DNA of 24,641 nucleotides from Candidatus Omnitrophota bacterium (GTDB taxonomy: Bacteria; Omnitrophota; 4484-213): the NCBI GenBank assembly GCA_003645805.1, contig QNCL01000008.1, positions 1-24,641 of the forward strand. Direction: 5' to 3'. The notes under the pieces are model-generated. The model was not told where the DNA came from. It saw only the letters and a list, made by a program, of their open reading frames with translations, and searched no databases. Position 1 is the stretch's first letter. Every line of letters begins with the position of its first letter. This document shows positions 1 to 5,468 of this stretch, piece by piece. The position numbers and the translations under genes were made by a program.

Positions 1-1511
1 CTGATTTCTCGGGAGAACCAGCCTCCAGTAAGGGCATCTAAATTAGCAGTAAGTTCCTCTAATTTTAATCTTTGCTCTATCCTCTTTTTCTCATCTGCGG
101 GAGGAGAAAGAAAGAGATCTATCTTCACCCTCTTTCTCTCAAAGTATGTCCGTGTCACCTCATCCAATATATCCTCTCGTAGTTGCACCATCAACCTTGA
201 ACGAGTATCAATATCTACCTGCTCTGAATTCCAGATAAGGTCTCCTAACTCCCAAGTCAGGGAGACATCCCATCCCAGATTATCGTCTACAGTCTTATCA
301 TCAGGACCGATGTGGTGCTTTCCTGAAGAACTCCCCCAGATGCTATCAGAAAGCGTCCGATTCTTGGCTCCATTTACCCCGATACTCAGTTTAGGAAGGA
401 TGGCACGCCGAGCAGAAAGCCTTCGCCATCGCTTTATCTTCTGCGGATGCACCTCTGCATATTCAATTGCCTTCTCTTGCACTTCCTGAATAGTAGGCTC
501 ATAGGCAAATAATCGGGAGATTCTCCTTTCCCAACTCACCTTCTCCTCTGAGTACCCCTTTTCTTCTACCTTCCGCTGAAATACCCCTTTTTTGGTAATA
601 GCATACAAACTCCCTCTTGCTAAAACAATCTTTCTAATATCCAGAGAAGAAAGCCCTTGGTGAAGGGGTAGACATTCTTGCTCTCCTAAAGACAGTTTGA
701 ATACTCCTTTATCTGTTCCTAAGTATAAGATTCTCTTTCTCTCTTCTAAAGCAAGAGAGCGGATATCCACACCACTAAGCAGTCCTATTCTCCACTCCTC
801 CCAACTCTTTCCTTTATCTGTGCTCTTCAGAAGACAATCTTTCCCTCCTAAATATAAACCCTCCAAACCTATCTCCAAGTCCTTTAACCTCCTTTCTTTC
901 TCCTTCTCCTCTTCGGCAAAAGAAACAAGCAGGCGTTTCCAGTTTCTTCCTCCATCCTCTGTGCTAAAAAGTCCTTTCTCTGTAAGGGCATATGCCACCT
1001 CAGGGTTTTCTAAATCAACCTGCACTTGATAGACCTCTATCTCTGAAAGCCTTCCTTTAATCTTTCTCCATCTTTGCCCATTTCTGCTCTTGAATAATCC
1101 TCTCTGAGTGCCTAAATAGAGCAGATTAGCGCTTCTACTTTGGGCAAAAGAAAGAACATTATTTGCTTCTCCCTTACCTTTGAATACCCTCCTCCAAGTC
1201 TCTCCTCCATCTTTGCTCAGGAACAATCCCTTCTCTGTGCCTGCATACACAAGGTCTTTCTGCACCTGCAGAAAGTTTACCTTTCCCATCCCCGGCACAG
1301 CAAACACTTTGCTCCAACTTCTACCTCCATCTATGCTTTTGTAGATAAAATTTGAACCCAAATACAGAACATCTGGGTTTTGAAGATAGATCCCTATGCT
1401 GGTTATCTGTGTATCTGCTACTCCTCTTATTCTTCTCCAGATTTGTTCCTGAGCAAAGACAAGAGAAAAGGGAAGAAGGGTAAATAAAGATAGGAATAGA
1501 ATGAATCTCAT
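1..1511 (-). CDS. Secreted Asp-box (BNR/YCF48-like) repeat protein with a TolC-like C-terminal region; partial, runs off the left edge
   Basis: The reverse strand reads open from an ATG at 1511 to the window edge, 503 codons with no stop, so the C-terminus is missing. Residues 1-20 form a signal peptide (basic start, hydrophobic core, likely cleavage after VFA). From about residue 45 to 275 come repeats of roughly 40 residues of the type LY-L-G-T..KGLF.S.DGG..W; clear Asp boxes are SIDGGRSW (59-66) and SKDGGETW (99-106), with weaker copies such as SRNGQRW after them. Asp boxes are known from beta-propeller proteins (sialidases, YCF48/HCF136). From about residue 330 the character changes to a charged helical part, an ILPKLSIGV strand, then WELGDLIWNSEQ and LREDILDEVTRTYFERKR, which resembles TolC-type outer-membrane proteins. 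I infer an exported, perhaps outer-membrane protein; its function is unknown. The ATG overlaps the upstream remnant ORF by 4 bases, and AAAGGGGG lies about 9 bases before it as ribosome site. Confidence 0.85.
   Translation of the reverse strand, partial: MRFILFLSLFTLLPFSLVFAQEQIWRRIRGVADTQITSIGIYLQNPDVLYLGSNFIYKSIDGGRSWSKVFAVPGMGKVNFLQVQKDLVYAGTEKGLFLSKDGGETWRRVFKGKGEANNVLSFAQSRSANLLYLGTQRGLFKSRNGQRWRKIKGRLSEIEVYQVQVDLENPEVAYALTEKGLFSTEDGGRNWKRLLVSFAEEEKEKERRLKDLEIGLEGLYLGGKDCLLKSTDKGKSWEEWRIGLLSGVDIRSLALEERKRILYLGTDKGVFKLSLGEQECLPLHQGLSSLDIRKIVLARGSLYAITKKGVFQRKVEEKGYSEEKVSWERRISRLFAYEPTIQEVQEKAIEYAEVHPQKIKRWRRLSARRAILPKLSIGVNGAKNRTLSDSIWGSSSGKHHIGPDDKTVDDNLGWDVSLTWELGDLIWNSEQVDIDTRSRLMVQLREDILDEVTRTYFERKRVKIDLFLSPPADEKKRIEQRLKLEELTANLDALTGGWFSREI
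690..1364 (-). repeat. Coding Asp-box repeat block
   Basis: Within the secreted protein, about six degenerate repeats of the pattern L-Y-(L/A)-G-T-x-x-G-(L/V)-F-x-S-x-D-G-G-x-x-W follow one another, one every 40 or so codons. They are recognisable at protein level (YLGSNFIYKS, VYAGTEKGLFLS, LYLGTQRGLFKS, AYALTEKGLFST, LYLGGKDCLLKS, LYLGTDKGVFKL). The DNA copies are diverged, so this is an old protein-domain repeat and not a recent tandem duplication. Such blocks usually build blades of a beta-propeller. Confidence 0.75.
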
Positions 1512-1666
1512 TTTTGTTCTACCCCCTTTATAGATTCACTGTCTTGAATTAAACGAACCAAAAATGGCATTGAAGGACTTTCGCGGGCATACCGTTTTAA
1601 TTTATCCTCTATCTTCTTCTCTAAAAGTTCCCTTATTTTTTGTGTTTGCGTTTTAGATAAAGCCAT
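1508..1666 (-). pseudogene. N-terminal remnant of a type II restriction endonuclease, TdeIII-like (52 codons)
   Basis: Six bases after the methyltransferase stop there is an ATG (1666) followed by 52 codons and a TGA that overlaps the ATG of the next gene. The product is very basic and helical at first (MALSKTQTQKIRELLEKK), then has SPSMPFLVRLIQDSES. From memory, proteins of the TdeIII/MjaII endonuclease family start with a similar helix and an MPF..RLL motif and are usually encoded beside a methyltransferase of the type found here; I could not run a search. Family members are several times longer, so only the extreme N-terminus is left. The last codons (SIKGVEQK) are probably the former leader of the downstream gene, including its purine-rich ribosome site. 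No continuation is seen in other frames because the next gene begins at once. It could instead be a small unrelated protein. Confidence 0.5.
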
Positions 1667-1672
1667 ATTTTT

Positions 1673-2887
1673 CTAAAAGTGCTTAATGAAATAATAGATG
1701 CTTTCTGAGAAACGAGCATTATCCCGCTCGGTTCTCATAAGAACTGGCCTGTGATAAATTTTTTCAATTTTATATCCACAAGCCGCCGCTACTTCCGGGT
1801 ATAGGTTGTCTCTGTCATTCACTACTACAAAAATTTTTGCTTTTGGTTTTAAAAATCTATTCATATTCTGAAACACTGCAATTATGTCTTTTTTGTACTC
1901 CTCTTTAGCCTCTCTACTTCTGCCTTTTGAGGCAGAGCCAATTTCCTTAAATCTATTATCATCAAAACCAAAAAGTTCATAAGCATATCTATGTTGATCA
2001 TGATAATCAATTAAACCAACATATGGCGGAGAGGTAAAAATTCCATCAAATTTACCGCTTTTATAATCTTTTACTTTGCTAAAATCTACTTCTCGAGAAT
2101 CACCTTGAATTATCTCCATTATGGCATCTGTTCTTATTTCGTCAAACTCTTTTATTCGCCTTATAGTATCCCAACTATAGCGATTGATAAATTTCATTGC
2201 TTCATTTATTGGTTCACATATTCTTTTATGTTTAATGCAATAATACTTTTCTCTGATTGGTTTTTTGGGTCTAGCCAAGTCATAATGGGAGACTAAGCGA
2301 GCGCTTCTGGTAGCTCTGCTGAGAATTATTTTCAACACATCTTGGTATTTGTAATTCTTTATCTGCTCTCTATAGAATAAAACTTCTTGTAAGGCTCTAT
2401 CTGAAAGCCAAGTATTAAGATATTCGCCATTTGTTTTATATTTTTTAAAAGAATCTTGTAAAAAGGTTAGTTGAGATTGTCCTTTAGAAAGCCAATTACT
2501 ATATTCTTTTGTCTTAAAAAGAATATCTTTAATTTCTTTTTCTAATAGAGGGATATCATATTTCTGAGTTTTTACTTTTGCAATAAGACAGTTAAATTCC
2601 GAAATCTCAATACCCACAGAGTGCATTCCTAAAACATTGGCTTCAATTAAAGTTGTGCCAGATCCTAAAAACGGATCAAGGATCCAATCTCCTTTTTTAA
2701 AATAGTGCTTTAAAAATACCTCAACTAATTGGGGAATAAATTTTCCTAAATAGGGATGTAGGCGATGAACATGCTTTGTCCTCTCATATTCCCTAACATT
2801 AACAAATGACAAATCTACCTCATTGAGAGATGTTTCAAAAGTTTTTGAAATTCCTTTTATTTGAAGTATTGTGTTTGTAATTGGCAT
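1673..2887 (-). CDS. Site-specific DNA methyltransferase, SPPY type (probable N4-cytosine), of a restriction-modification locus
   Basis: This 404-residue protein transfers a methyl group from S-adenosylmethionine to an exocyclic amino group in DNA. The SAM-binding motif is DPFLGSGTT (71-79) with the acidic GIEIS after it (E94), and the catalytic motif is TSPPY (285-289). SPPY is typical of N4-cytosine methylases, while N6-adenine enzymes usually have DPPY or NPPY. A KHVHRLHPYLGKF block before motif I probably corresponds to motif X, and the stretch between (about 110-270) may hold target recognition. The gene is intact. It is clearly more AT-rich than its neighbours (sampled lines at 2341-2460 have 25-30% GC, against 42% at 9301-9360) and its codon use differs, so it was probably acquired by transfer. 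A truncated endonuclease-like ORF follows it. The ATG at 2887 has GGAAAGG 11 bases upstream. The recognition sequence cannot be read from here. Confidence 0.88.
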   Translation of the reverse strand: MPITNTILQIKGISKTFETSLNEVDLSFVNVREYERTKHVHRLHPYLGKFIPQLVEVFLKHYFKKGDWILDPFLGSGTTLIEANVLGMHSVGIEISEFNCLIAKVKTQKYDIPLLEKEIKDILFKTKEYSNWLSKGQSQLTFLQDSFKKYKTNGEYLNTWLSDRALQEVLFYREQIKNYKYQDVLKIILSRATRSARLVSHYDLARPKKPIREKYYCIKHKRICEPINEAMKFINRYSWDTIRRIKEFDEIRTDAIMEIIQGDSREVDFSKVKDYKSGKFDGIFTSPPYVGLIDYHDQHRYAYELFGFDDNRFKEIGSASKGRSREAKEEYKKDIIAVFQNMNRFLKPKAKIFVVVNDRDNLYPEVAAACGYKIEKIYHRPVLMRTERDNARFSESIYYFIKHF

Positions 2888-2914
2888 ATTATTTTAAACC
2901 TTTCCAGCATCAAA

Positions 2915-2949
2915 ATTCTATATAGTCTTTTCCACCCCTGGGGTGGAAA
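2915..2949 (-). promoter_or_regulatory. Weak candidate promoter for the methyltransferase
   Basis: On the minus strand TATATA (2924-2919) overlapping TAGAAT (2920-2915) resembles a -10 element. Nothing close to TTGACA is found at the proper distance; TTTCCA (2949-2944) is the nearest match and lies inside the palindrome. If this is a promoter, a protein bound to the palindrome would cover the -35 region. Confidence 0.25.
2929..2949. promoter_or_regulatory. Perfect 10-base-arm palindrome upstream of the methyltransferase (possible operator)
   Basis: The arms TTTCCACCCC (2929-2938) and GGGGTGGAAA (2940-2949) are perfect reverse complements around a single central T. The centre is 52 bases upstream of the methyltransferase ATG, just upstream of AT-rich promoter-like bases (2915-2924). 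Its position, length and symmetry would suit a dimeric repressor or a controller protein of a restriction-modification system, but no such regulator gene is in the window. It could also be the stem of an RNA hairpin; no U-tract follows, so a terminator is unlikely. Confidence 0.5.
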
Positions 2950-2965
2950 CACTGGGGTGGACACA
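2938..2965. repeat. Two tandem 14-base units (CTGGGGTGGAMACA)
   Basis: CTGGGGTGGAAACA (2938-2951) is followed at once by CTGGGGTGGACACA (2952-2965), with one mismatch. The first unit shares its left part with the right arm of the palindrome at 2929-2949, so the site is a palindrome plus an extra half-site in direct orientation. Such an array may bind a regulator at more than one half-site, or may be a remnant of a longer repeat. Confidence 0.6.
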
Positions 2966-2976
2966 CTTGAAATAAA

Positions 2977-2999
2977 TGTTATCTACCCGGGTAATAACA
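2977..2999. repeat. Second dyad: TACCCGGGTA core within a 22-base imperfect inverted repeat
   Basis: TACCCGGGTA (2984-2993) is a perfect palindrome. Extending outward, TGTTAT (2977-2982) pairs with ATAACA (2994-2999) if one extra C at 2983 is bulged. This gives an 11-base-pair dyad. It has no U-tract and lies 90 or more bases before the methyltransferase. It may be another regulatory site or part of a small repeat element. Confidence 0.45.
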
Positions 3000-3034
3000 C
3001 TCTTCTCTGTTTCGTTCTCTTCAATCTTTGTCAT

Positions 3035-3063
3035 AGGTTTAGAAATTATGATGTTTCTAACCT
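3035..3063. repeat. Imperfect hairpin downstream of the retropepsin-like gene
   Basis: AGGTTTAGAAA (3035-3045) can pair with TTTCTAACCT (3054-3063) with one bulged base and an 8-base loop. It begins 16 bases past the stop of the retropepsin-like gene (3079). In the direction of transcription it is not followed by a run of U, so a classical rho-independent terminator is not supported. It may stabilise the 3' end of the upstream transcript. Confidence 0.35.
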
Positions 3064-3078
3064 GAGATTTAACAGATC

Positions 3079-3678
3079 TTACTTCTTCCTTTTAAGTAGC
3101 ATCAATTGTTGCTCCGGATCAATCTTGAAAACAAACCTGCTCAAGAAAGACATCCCCAGCAGTCCATCATAATTTCCTTCCCTTTCCTCTAACACTATAG
3201 CCTCAACATTATGTGCGCGCATTCTTCCCACTTTTATCTCTCTGAGTATAACCTTCCTCCCTCTTACCACACTCCCATCGGCTAACTCGCATCCCACCTC
3301 CTCTGCTCTGGCTAAATTTATTCCCAAGGCTCTGGCTATCTCTTCAGAGATCTGCGTATCTGTGCATCCAGTATCTACTATCAACCTCGCTCTTACTCTC
3401 CTATTTAACACTGCTTGCACAAAAAGGGTATCTCCTTCTTTCTCCAATCTTATCCTTGCTCCAGAAAAAGGCAAACTGACCACCTTCCCTATTCCCTCTC
3501 CAGTGGCTACTGCTATTTTTCCACCGCTCACAATTGTTTTTCCGGCGAGATTAAAAGCAGAACTAACTACCTTTCCGGTTGTCTCGATTACCTGCCCGCT
3601 GAAACTCAATAGCCCACATCCATTTATCAAAAGCAGACTAAGGAGAAATAAAATAAATCTCTTTCTGCCTCTGTTCAT
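3079..3678 (-). CDS. Retropepsin-like aspartyl protease lipoprotein
   Basis: The 199-residue product has a basic N-terminus, a hydrophobic core and an INGC lipobox with Cys21, so it should be lipidated and membrane-anchored; lspA, which would process it, is in this window. Residues 22-75 are a low-complexity Gly/Val-rich linker. From about 82 comes a single retropepsin-type domain: VDTGCTD with the catalytic Asp102, then GLLGMSFLSRF (172-182) and a final FKIDPEQQLML strand, as in the bacterial clan AA proteases. These enzymes act as homodimers, each subunit giving one Asp. The usual DTG-A-(S/T) is here DTG-C-T, a mild variant. The ATG overlaps the cupin stop by 4 bases, so translation is probably coupled. 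The substrate is unknown. It is the last gene of the dense cluster. Confidence 0.82.
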   Translation of the reverse strand: MNRGRKRFILFLLSLLLINGCGLLSFSGQVIETTGKVVSSAFNLAGKTIVSGGKIAVATGEGIGKVVSLPFSGARIRLEKEGDTLFVQAVLNRRVRARLIVDTGCTDTQISEEIARALGINLARAEEVGCELADGSVVRGRKVILREIKVGRMRAHNVEAIVLEEREGNYDGLLGMSFLSRFVFKIDPEQQLMLLKRKK

Positions 3679-3947
3679 CTCTTCAGATTATAATGCTTTC
3701 TCACCGGCTCCTTTACATCCCAGATACAAGACAAGCCTTTAGGAAAGATGACAAAATCCCCTTTTCCGAAGCTTACGCACTCTCCCTCTTTGGTTTCCAC
3801 TGTGACATATCCTTCAAGAAGATAACACTCTTCCGTGGTATCATAATACCAATCAAAACGAGAGATTTCCTTCTCCCAGATAGGCCAATTAAACACCCCT
3901 TTCTTCTCCAACTCCTCTTCACTCAACTTCTGCACTCTTATCTCCAT
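3675..3947 (-). CDS. Small cupin-domain protein (DUF861/ureidoglycine-aminohydrolase-like cupin family)
   Basis: This 90-residue protein is one small beta-barrel cupin. The core reads WEKEISRFDWYY, EECYLLEGYVTVET, GKGDFVIFPKGLSC and WDVKEPVRKHYN, the pattern of the short cupin_3 proteins. The first cupin motif has Glu but not the full two-His metal set, so metal binding and catalysis are uncertain and a ligand-binding role is possible. The start is secure: AAGGAGGT (3953-3960) lies 5 bases before the ATG. It follows the flavodoxin after 47 bases and overlaps the lipoprotein gene by 4. The strong ribosome site suggests that it is made at good levels. The exact function cannot be named. Confidence 0.8.
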   Translation of the reverse strand: MEIRVQKLSEEELEKKGVFNWPIWEKEISRFDWYYDTTEECYLLEGYVTVETKEGECVSFGKGDFVIFPKGLSCIWDVKEPVRKHYNLKR

Positions 3948-3994
3948 CTTCCACCTCCTTCAAATCTACCGCTAAATCTTAAAAAATCAAGATT

Positions 3995-4477
3995 CTATCT
4001 TGCTTGCTGATATACTCGCCTTAGCAGATGCACAAACCTCTTTGCAAACCTCTCACAGTTATCTCTCGCCCGTGCATCTAAACTATCAATTGCCACTGGA
4101 CCATAATGGTCTCCTTGAGGATCTCCTTGCACAATCATCCCATGAATAAGCATCGCTTCCAAAATGCTCAGAATTGCTGTTTCATTACCTCCTCCGACAT
4201 TCGCAGAGGATGTAAAAGCCCCACCCACCTTTCCATCTAATTGGCTATGAAAAGACACGCTTTCATCCAATAACCTCTTTATCTGATAAGCGCAACTACC
4301 ATAGTAGGTGGGTGTGCCAAAAATCAGTCCTTCATAATCCAACAAATCTCTTGCTTTCACCTTCTCCACCTCTCTCATCTCCACCCCTATTCCTTCCTCT
4401 TTTATCCCTCGGGCAATTATCTCAGCCATCTGCTTAGTGTTTCCTGTTCTTGAGTAGTAGACAATCAACACTCTCAT
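3995..4477 (-). CDS. Flavodoxin-family FMN protein (NAD(P)H-quinone-reductase/WrbA-like)
   Basis: The 160-residue protein has the flavodoxin fold. An FMN phosphate loop YSRTGNT (8-14) follows the first strand MRVLIVYY. GTPTYYGS matches the WrbA-like loop that packs on the flavin, and GGAFTSSANVGGGNE matches the third FMN-contacting loop. Proteins of this group carry electrons or reduce quinones with NAD(P)H; which of these applies here cannot be decided. The start is secure, because CAGGAGGT (4483-4490) stands 5 bases before the ATG. The first 44 bases lie inside the end of the upstream GT9 gene in another frame, a longer overlap than elsewhere in the cluster. Confidence 0.85.
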   Translation of the reverse strand: MRVLIVYYSRTGNTKQMAEIIARGIKEEGIGVEMREVEKVKARDLLDYEGLIFGTPTYYGSCAYQIKRLLDESVSFHSQLDGKVGGAFTSSANVGGGNETAILSILEAMLIHGMIVQGDPQGDHYGPVAIDSLDARARDNCERFAKRFVHLLRRVYQQAR

Positions 4478-5468
4478 TCTCCACCTCCTGATCTACTAAC
4501 CTTCTTACTTTCTCTGCCACTTCCTTTACAGAAACCTGAACAAGGTCATCTTTGGCTATCAGTATATGCCCCTCTCCCCATGGCCTCCATCTTTTTATCA
4601 TCTCAGGAATGTTATGGGAGAAGATAACTATCACAGGTGTTCCCACTCCGGCACACAGGTGCACGGGGCCACTATCACAGGAAACAAGCAATCTGCATTT
4701 TTTAAGTAAACTTGCTACCTCTCCTAAATTCAGTTCACCGATCAAATTCACCACCTTATCCTCCAGAAAGTACTTTCTACCCCAGCATTCCTCTTTTCCT
4801 CCAATTATCAGTACTCTTACCCCTTTCCAGCAAGCAATCTCTCTTGCCAAACTCTGAAAGTTCTCTATTCTCCATTGCTTTGCCGGATTGCTGGTAAAAG
4901 GATGGATAGCGATCAAAACCTCTGTTTGAACATCTACCCCTCTCTCTTTTAATATCTTCTCCACCCTCTGCTTATCTTCCTCCCTTAAATGGATAGATAA
5001 CCTCTCCTGACCATCTATTCCTATACTCCTTACTAAATCCAGATTATACTCTATCTCATGCTTTCTACCCAAGTATTTCCTATCCTCTATCCTGTCTGTG
5101 AGCAGAAAACCCCACTTGCGATTATATCCTACTCTTTTAGGAATGCCCGCAAGAAAGCAGATAATATTAAATTTCTTGCTTGGATTAAAGATGATTGCCA
5201 AATCAAACCTCTCTTTTCTCAACACATAGGATAGTCTTAAGGTTCGATAAAACCCTTTTTCTGTCTGGGGCTGGTAGCAGATAACCTTATCGATATCTGG
5301 ATCTCTACCTATAATTTCCTTGGTATAAGGTTGAGCAAGAACAAATATCTTTGCTTGCCTAAATCTCTTTCGCACCGCTCGAAAAGCGGGTAAGGTAAGA
5401 ACAAACTCCCCTAATCTATCGGTGCGAATAAGAAGAATCTTTATCTTCCCCGTCAAATCTCTTCTCAT
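4434..5468 (-). CDS. Glycosyltransferase family 9 (heptosyltransferase-like), second copy
   Basis: This 344-residue GT-B enzyme probably adds heptose or another sugar to the LPS inner core at the cytoplasmic face of the inner membrane. The N-terminal motif is RTDRLGEFVLTLPAFRAV, and the C-terminal nucleotide-sugar part has IAIHPFTSNPAKQWRIENF and SCDSGPVHLCAGVGTPV, all typical of GT9. Where most GT9 enzymes have G-D in the first motif this one has G20-E21, so the carboxylate is kept but one carbon longer. The first 53 bases overlap the preceding GT9 gene and the last 44 overlap the flavodoxin. A TTG at codon 5 is an alternative start. The C-terminal tail after about residue 325 is charged and not family-like. 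It is paired with the next GT9 gene, so the two probably act in sequence. Confidence 0.85.
   Translation of the reverse strand: MRRDLTGKIKILLIRTDRLGEFVLTLPAFRAVRKRFRQAKIFVLAQPYTKEIIGRDPDIDKVICYQPQTEKGFYRTLRLSYVLRKERFDLAIIFNPSKKFNIICFLAGIPKRVGYNRKWGFLLTDRIEDRKYLGRKHEIEYNLDLVRSIGIDGQERLSIHLREEDKQRVEKILKERGVDVQTEVLIAIHPFTSNPAKQWRIENFQSLAREIACWKGVRVLIIGGKEECWGRKYFLEDKVVNLIGELNLGEVASLLKKCRLLVSCDSGPVHLCAGVGTPVIVIFSHNIPEMIKRWRPWGEGHILIAKDDLVQVSVKEVAEKVRRLVDQEVENESVDCLLLKNRKH

Larger units (their letters stand above)
2888..3078. other. 191-base intergenic region with several dyad symmetries
   Basis: This is the longest non-coding stretch in the window. It separates the retropepsin-like lipoprotein gene (stop at 3079) from the methyltransferase start (2887). 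It holds three separate inverted repeats and a short tandem repeat, described individually, and a weak promoter-like sequence for the methyltransferase. I see no ORF that I would call a gene and no U-tract terminator. It marks the boundary between the dense biosynthetic cluster and the AT-rich methyltransferase locus. Confidence 0.7.

Noticed and set aside
697..1355. Plus-strand ORFs of 71 and 110 codons in the first 1.5 kb
   Set aside because: They lie opposite the open minus-strand frame with a signal peptide and Asp-box repeats. Their products are Ser/Pro/Phe-rich, as expected for the complement of a purine-rich gene.
2929..2949. Rho-independent terminator at the perfect palindrome
   Set aside because: No run of T follows the stem in the direction of transcription, and it lies over 120 bases past the upstream stop codon, close to the next gene's start.
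2938..2965. CRISPR-like repeat
   Set aside because: Only two units directly adjoin each other, with no spacers.
1508..3078. Target-site duplication flanking the methylase island
   Set aside because: I compared the bases after 1512 with those near 2890-3078 and found no shared direct repeat that I could support, so a transposon origin is not claimed.
2861..3172. Plus-strand ORF of 103 codons across the intergenic region
   Set aside because: It runs over the palindromes and into the complement of the retropepsin-like gene, has no ribosome site and resembles no protein I know.
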